Assembly (NCBI GenBank): GCA_019914945.1
Contig: CM034099.1
Location: 11,297,001-11,361,000 of the forward strand
Length of the DNA: 64,000 bases
Source: Typha latifolia
Lineage: Eukaryota > Streptophyta > Magnoliopsida > Poales > Typhaceae
Direction of reading: 5' to 3'
Under the pieces are notes generated by a model. It searched no databases. It saw only the letters and a program-made list of their open reading frames with translations, and was not told where the DNA came from. Position 1 is the stretch's first letter, and each line of letters opens with the position of its first letter. The position numbers and the translations under genes were made by a program. Positions 58,467 through 64,000 of this stretch are shown piece after piece.

Positions 58467-59500
58467 CTAACGATTGTCGTGTTGAAGGCACGTGCTATGC
58501 TGGCAACGCTCCCTATGTGCCATTGACATACATTGACACATATTGACAATGTCTTTGGCACACCTTTAATATATTTTTAAAAGTATTTAGATGTTTTTAG
58601 TGTGAATATATTTACTAAAACCTACATTAGAGTCTTTATCTTTAGATTACTTTTATAAATGACCTATTTTATTAAAGATACACAATAGTCAAGTGAAAAC
58701 ATTATTCAACACATAATATGATTCAATATATTCATTAATTGACAATAACTTTATAATTAAAGTTAAAACATGGTTCAATGTAGAATAGTAGGGAGGATCA
58801 AAATATTTCTTTGTCATCAGAAAAATAACACAAGAATTTTGCATCAAATACTATTAACAATTTTTAAAATTTATTCATCAATAGTATTGCTCGTTGTAAT
58901 GCCTTACATACTCTTCATACAAAATGCGTATTAAATATGCATAGAAACAACTAGCCCCAGGCACACTATAGTCATATGCAGGTTGTGAATGTGAAGCATA
59001 ATAAGAGTGTTGTAACTAGAGTGGATGTAACTGATATGATGATAATGAAGATGATGAACTCATACCATCATGTGAGCACACATCCCCTAATATCTTGCTA
59101 CCTATAAACTCGAGCCTTTCTCTCATCTCATTGCAATCATGTTGAGCCTAAGATGATTCCTTTCTTTTCTTCTGTCTCTAATAAATTTTTCTTTGTGTTT
59201 GCTTAGGTCTTACCTCGTGATCTTGATCTTAAGTCGCATATGTAAAGTTTTTTCTTTTGTGGAAACACTATCTCTCTATTGTGCAACAAGGACGCATGTC
59301 TCATTTCTATTACCATCACTACCAATCTTAAACTGAATCTCATCATTATCACCATCATCATTATTATCACCATTATTATCACTAGTCTCATCATCATCAA
59401 TTGTATTTAAGCCTTATAAGGGATCAATCGATAGTGAAGATGATCCAACTCAACTAGTAACCAATCGTGAAGATGATCCAGCTCGACTAATGGCCCATCG
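58467..59500 (-). mobile_element. Decayed hAT element in the SEC63 5' UTR intron
   Basis: Read on the minus strand it matches 52455-53622: ACAACGAGCAATACTAT, GAGACATGCGTCC, and the GATGATGATGGTGAT acidic-coding run. It keeps additional coding remnants beyond that element (about 59140-59500). Its left tip AACGATTGTCGTGTTG is a decayed form of the family's terminal repeat. The other end is unclear. Confidence 0.65.
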
Positions 59501-61800
59501 ATCTCGTCCAATACTCAAATGCTAAAATTTAGCTAAAAATTATAAATTTAAGTTCTAATCAACTCATATGGAGTTAATCTAACATTTTCTTGTACCAATT
59601 TTGACTCAATTAAAGCCACCACACGTAGATAAGAATGCAAATACTTAACACTTTAAGCCACCACCTATAGATTGCATGAACCAGCTAATAAGTTCAGACT
59701 TTCTTTCTTAGAGCTTCAACGTGAGAGTTCATCTCACTAATGAACCATTTGCAACAAGAGTACCCTTAGCTACTTTAACAATGAAACCGGATTGATGATA
59801 AGGACAGTAGCTCAATAAGAAAAGGTGGAAAAATGACTTGGCAACCTCATAGATCATTTATTTCTTACTGCAAGAGTTAATTTCATTCCAGTTTAGTAAC
59901 ATTTTCATAATACCTCTCATCTAATTCGATTGTTTTAGCTTTAATGAATTATGGCCATGCTTCTAGTGTCCAAGAAATTATCCTGTGTAAACCATAGTGC
60001 TTGCATCTGCCAATATTTATTTTTGTCTTGTGTACTGGTACTGCACTCATCAATATGTCGAAAGCTTTTACATAGGAAAATCACAGAAAGAAAAATGACC
60101 AGTTGATCAAAGGACTATCAATTACTTAGATTGATCATGGCTTCAATTAAGCGAGCGAAACATCATGAACTTTTACACAAAGACTTGCAGATAAGTGAAC
60201 AACCACATGCTTGATTCTTGCAGACCTCAATATAAGTGCATGAACAAGAAACATAACTTCTTATCACAGCAAATGAGAAGGAAGAATATAGAGCAAATAT
60301 AAAACCTGGAGGTTGTTAAATCATGTTCCAAATTATCATGTGTACTAACTCAAAAGTCTCAAATCATAGACAGGAAGCAGTCACAAAGGCAAAAAGCCAA
60401 AAAGAAATGCAACTTAACAACAGCGATCCAAACCAAGTGACGACGGAAGATTTTCCGTTTCTAGTATATCTTGTCAGGTACTTTAAAGTAGTGAATTATG
60501 CTCTCCAGAACCATGTGCAAGTCCAATCCAATATATATCATATGACAAATCATTATGAATTTGTTTGCATCTAAACAGATAACAATGATGTAAATGTGTC
60601 GTCCAAATTTTGAATTAAACTAGAAGCAAAAATCATGGAAGATCTCTAGGCTTCTAGCAATGAGCTACCTACCTATGTACAGGAATATGCACTGTAGAAC
60701 AGAGCAGTACGTACAGAAGAAGAACCATGAAGCATTTACACTTCTAATCATCTTACTTTAAGTCCAAAATCATCAAAAACTTTCAGAGACCCACCTAAGA
60801 CCATCATTGCATGATCTTAAAACAGTAAAGTTCTTGTAGAAGTAAAAATAAATCTTCTAGTTCAAAGTCCACGTTTACAGAGATACAAACAAATCAAACT
60901 CTGGTTTTTATAAATGAGAAGAGTAAACCTGGCAAATCCATAAAGCTTGAGAATCAAGAGGTCTAGATCTCAACTATAGGCCTATATCATCTGAATAGAA
61001 GCATTGATCTCTCAATTCAACCATAATCTCCCAAACCCCATAGTTAAGTTCCATAAAAATTACAGAGACACAATTGAGTCCAGATCTGATGAGATCATCT
61101 GTACTACTACTAGGACCTAGTTCTATTAGTAGGAAAAGATAAAAAAGCTGATTGCTAGAAGAACAAAACACAAAGCATATTGGATGACGGAACGTCAGAA
61201 CAATTTATTTTTTTCTTAAATAAGAAAAAGGGACATCAATCGAGGAAAAAACAGAAGTCCAACAAGAATAAGATTTGGCTTCTCGCGGATCAAATGATAG
61301 AATTTGTTTGATCAATTAGATGGTTATGACAAGCTCTCACTCCCACTAATTTCAATTTATAAGGCTTTAAGGAAGAAAAAGTAATTTATCATATAGATAC
61401 TTCATCAGTCGAAAAACATTTACTAGGATACTTGACAGGCTAACCTCAAATACATAAACTATTTACTCTTAACTTAAGCATACAAACTAACTGAACACTA
61501 TTCATGTCATTGTTTATGATAGCATGACGTGATATAACCGTGTTACTTCGAAGAGAGGTAATCTTGCAAGAAAAGAGTCTTCTTAATGCAAACCTAGTAT
61601 GAATGCAATTATTTGGACAAAAATCGACCCAAACACATAAACAAGCCAAAATACTGGAAGCAATATATGAAGCCAACCGATTAAAGATCGCTATTCGATG
61701 GAAGAAGAGAAAAACACTCAGATAAAGAATGAATTCCCTCAACTCTCCAAGTTAGTTTTTTGGCAGCAGTAAAATCTCAAAATAGGTTGCAAGAAATTAC
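59501..61800 (-). other. Rest of the SEC63 5' UTR intron
   Basis: AT-rich intron-like sequence. Short frames here have no recognisable content. Confidence 0.45.
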
Positions 61801-61940
61801 TTTGCTTTGAGCCCACGTCGTCGTCTTCACTTCTCGCTGCTGGAATCTTCTAGACGGGAAGAAGAAGAAGAAGAAGAAGAAGAAGATTGAGAGGAAAAAA
61901 ACGACGACATCAGATTGGGGATAGATCGGGAGAGAGGAGA
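61801..61940 (-). other. Putative non-coding first exon of SEC63
   Basis: On the minus strand a TTC repeat, CGTCTAGAAGATTCCAGCAG and GGGCTCAAAGCAAA lead into a donor GTAATTTC at 61800. This pairs with the acceptor at 57722 to give a 4.08-kb 5' UTR intron. The exon is CT/GAA-rich, as many plant 5' UTRs are. The start site is not fixed; about 61940 is a guess from the TATA-like site at 61967. Confidence 0.55.
61860..61887. repeat. (GAA)n microsatellite in the SEC63 5' UTR
   Basis: Nine consecutive GAA triplets (CTT/TTC on the gene's strand) lie in the inferred first exon. Confidence 0.85.
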
Positions 61941-61966
61941 GAGAAACTGCAAGAGCGATAAATGAT

Positions 61967-61974
61967 AATTATAG
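61967..61974 (-). promoter_or_regulatory. Possible TATA box of SEC63
   Basis: On the minus strand TATAATTA lies about 30 bases before the CT-rich putative first exon. This is position-based inference. Confidence 0.35.
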
Positions 61975-62090
61975 AAGACCGAGAGTGAGTAAAATCTCTA
62001 TTGGCGATTTTCGCTGTAAACCAAATACCATTAATGTTTGGAATTTTTAAATAATTGCCAGTGAATTTTTAAAATATCATAAGTGCGTAT

Positions 62091-62772
62091 CAAATAGAGG
62101 CGACCACGGTCAGGGCAATCTGGACCGATCGAGCCAATCGGGCTGGGCATTCTGTTCACCAGCCCGCCCACGAGTGGGTTAGGGTGGCTGGGCTAGAATA
62201 GTCTAGCTAGTTAAGCCCACCAACCCGTGAAAGAGCAAGCTTAGACTAGGCTGGGCCGGCTGAGCCGGGTTTAACGGGCGGGTTGGGTGAGATACTAAAC
62301 GGGCTCCATCATCATTTTACTCAGTTTCTAGTTCTTTGGCGATCGGATTGATAGCACTCGGCCTCACTTTGAGGTGAGATTGGGGATGTAGGGGATGTAG
62401 GGGATGTAGTTGTGGCGATAGAAAAGGATGAGTGGCGACGCGATCTAGGATCCACCTCGCTGCTGCAACGCAATCAATGGCGATCTCTAGCGCTAGTCTT
62501 TAGAAAGGGAGCTAGAATCGACTACCGGAAGTAGCTGTGGCAAGGCTAGATGAGAGGAGGGAGACAAGGAGTCAAAGAGGAGAGTAGAGGAATATTGAGC
62601 AGTAACAAAGGCATAAAATATTAGAATGGAATTTGCTGTGAGGGCTCTCAGCCACATGGATAGAAGGAGCTGATCAGACTGGGCTCATGGGATGGGTTTT
62701 TGAGTTGGGTTTCCGGGCCAGGCTAAGCCAAGCTTGGGCCCCGTTAGGCAGGTTGGGCCAATTGATCATCTA
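62091..62772. mobile_element. Possible hAT-like MITE with GGCTGGGC/GGGCCGG motifs
   Basis: The left part (TAGAGGCGACCACGGTCAGG) and right part (reverse-complemented TAGATGATCAATTGGCCC) are weakly inverted. Both subterminal regions are full of GGGCTGGGC/GGTTGGGCC motifs, like the element at 41241. A GGGGATGTAG unit repeats three times near 62382-62410. No clear target duplication is seen. Confidence 0.45.
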
Positions 62773-63452
62773 TAATTACAGAATTGTGTGTATAGTATGA
62801 TCATCTAGAACTATCATTATGGTTAAGTTTTAATAGATTCTTATTAAAGTTAACAAACACATATAAATGACTAAAATAACCTCTTTTATAAGTGTATAGT
62901 ATAAAGTATTTATGAATAATTTGTATCTCATATAAAATAAGATATATTTCATTATACTATAATATTAGGTAAAATATTGGATAGTTTTTTAAACTATTTT
63001 TAATAATTTATATCTTGGCCCTAGCCATATTCCACCGGCATCCATGTTATCCCTAGTGATTCATCCATTATATTCAAATCCTAGATCATCTCATCTCATA
63101 GTTGAGACTTACTATGACCTTTTCTTTAGTCCCAATACTAGAATATGGCCTCCCTCAATCCCTAGAATCCCATCTTAAGTCCTATCAGCAACAACGCCCT
63201 AGATTAGCCTCATTGAACAGTTCAACCTACAAGAGTGTGCACCTGATAAGCCTAGTGCACACCGCTTCCAAAAACTCGTAAGTCGACCTACAGGCTACTT
63301 GACCTCGGTGCACACCCGCCCTGATTAGTGTGAACCCCAAGTTGGTTCGCATCAGTTTTGGCATCATAGTTAGTCGAATCATATCAATTTGATATCATAG
63401 CAAGCCCATTACTAGAGTGATACGATCTCCCATCGAAAGGTTTGATCACCTC
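62773..63452. other. Unassigned intergenic sequence
   Basis: No gene is seen. TGATACGATCTCCC at 63419 recalls an inverted family A LTR tip, but the flanking sequence does not confirm it. Confidence 0.35.
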
Positions 63453-63804
63453 TGTAACAACCTATCCCTTAAAATAATAATAATAATTAGTTAGTGCATG
63501 GCATGACATGGTCGGCCACAGCGTGGCTGGCCTCATACTATGCAATGGCAAGCGGGTTGATAGTGCCACGCGCCCCCAGCAGCTAGCCCAGCCAACCTAG
63601 CCAGGCCAGCTGACGTGGTGGGCCCCGCTGCAGCCGCCGCCAAACCCCCTCCACCGCCTCTCTCACTCTCTTTTTCCTCCTCTCCCTCTCTCTTTTGGTT
63701 TCTCTCACTCTCTTCTTTCTCTCTCTCTCTCTCATGGATGTGCTGCCGCTGGAACCCATCGTCACCACCTCCACTAAGTGCCGGTGAGTTCCTCTCCCTC
63801 CCTC

Positions 63805-63847
<43 letters not shown>

Positions 63848-64000
63848 TCTCTCTTTCTTGCCTTTGGGCTCAGGCTCATCAGAGCCGAGCCACTAGTGAA
63901 AGGTCGGCCGCTGGCTGGCTAGCAGTGACCGATACCCTCCCCGCCGGCCTAGATCCAAACTCCCCTCCCTTCTCCTTCTTCTCTTCTCTTCTCTTCTTCT
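63453..64000 (+). mobile_element. Family F LTR, start (runs off the window)
   Basis: It begins TGTAACAACC with an AATAATAATAAT run, then GGCATGACATGGTCGGCCAC, then GGTGGGCCCCGCTGCAGCCG and a long CT-rich tract with (CT)n at 63808-63846. This matches the order of features in 23812-24700. The long frames here are CT-repeat artefacts. Confidence 0.75.

Noticed and set aside
63419..63432. TGATACGATCTCCC resembling an inverted family A LTR tip
   Set aside because: The match stops after 14 bases and the expected neighbouring LTR or primer-site sequence is not there.

Overview
This is a plant nuclear genome window. It carries two multi-exon genes with GT-AG introns, one intronless GC-rich gene, and a large load of decayed LTR retrotransposons and hAT-type DNA transposons. 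The very high third-position GC of the RING gene next to AT-rich surroundings fits a monocot. That is inference, and I do not name a species. There are no bacterial features and no CRISPR array.

Three host genes are supported. (1) The 3' part of a peptidyl-tRNA hydrolase 2 gene lies on the + strand in five exons between 3259 and 9575; its 5' exons are off the left edge. (2) A single-exon RING-H2 E3 ubiquitin ligase is at 43448-43909 (+). (3) A complete ERDJ2/SEC63-type ER translocon J-protein lies on the - strand. Ten coding exons between 57680 and 45009 give 681 codons, and there is an inferred non-coding first exon near 61801-61940. The RING and SEC63 genes converge, with stop codons 1.1 kb apart.

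Layout. 1-9575: PTH2 gene, with a complete hAT element (740-3111), a small hAT MITE (3663-4103) and hAT and Gypsy debris inside its introns. 9576-11480: nothing recognised. 11480-14300: decayed minus-strand Gypsy copy with an inserted MITE. 14440-16690: simple-sequence and 21-bp repeat array with fold-back structure. 16695-22173: plus-strand LTR element A containing a nested gag-only element B. 22174-31190: minus-strand Gypsy element C, split by two large solo LTRs (23812-26056 and 27164-31010), the second itself split by another LTR insertion. 31200-36895: a reverse-oriented chromovirus-like Gypsy element E with nearly all domains but many lesions. 36899-40930: tandem and nested LTRs. 41241-42040: a MITE and a plastid-type 16S rRNA scrap. 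43.4-62 kb: the RING and SEC63 genes, with TE insertions confined to SEC63 introns. 62-64 kb: MITE-like sequence and the start of another large LTR.

The host genes have no evident joint pathway; their proximity looks incidental. The most informative content is the layered record of insertions, several dated relative to one another by intact target-site duplications, and transposon families shared between the introns of the two multi-exon genes. I did not find a convincing previously undescribed biological system.
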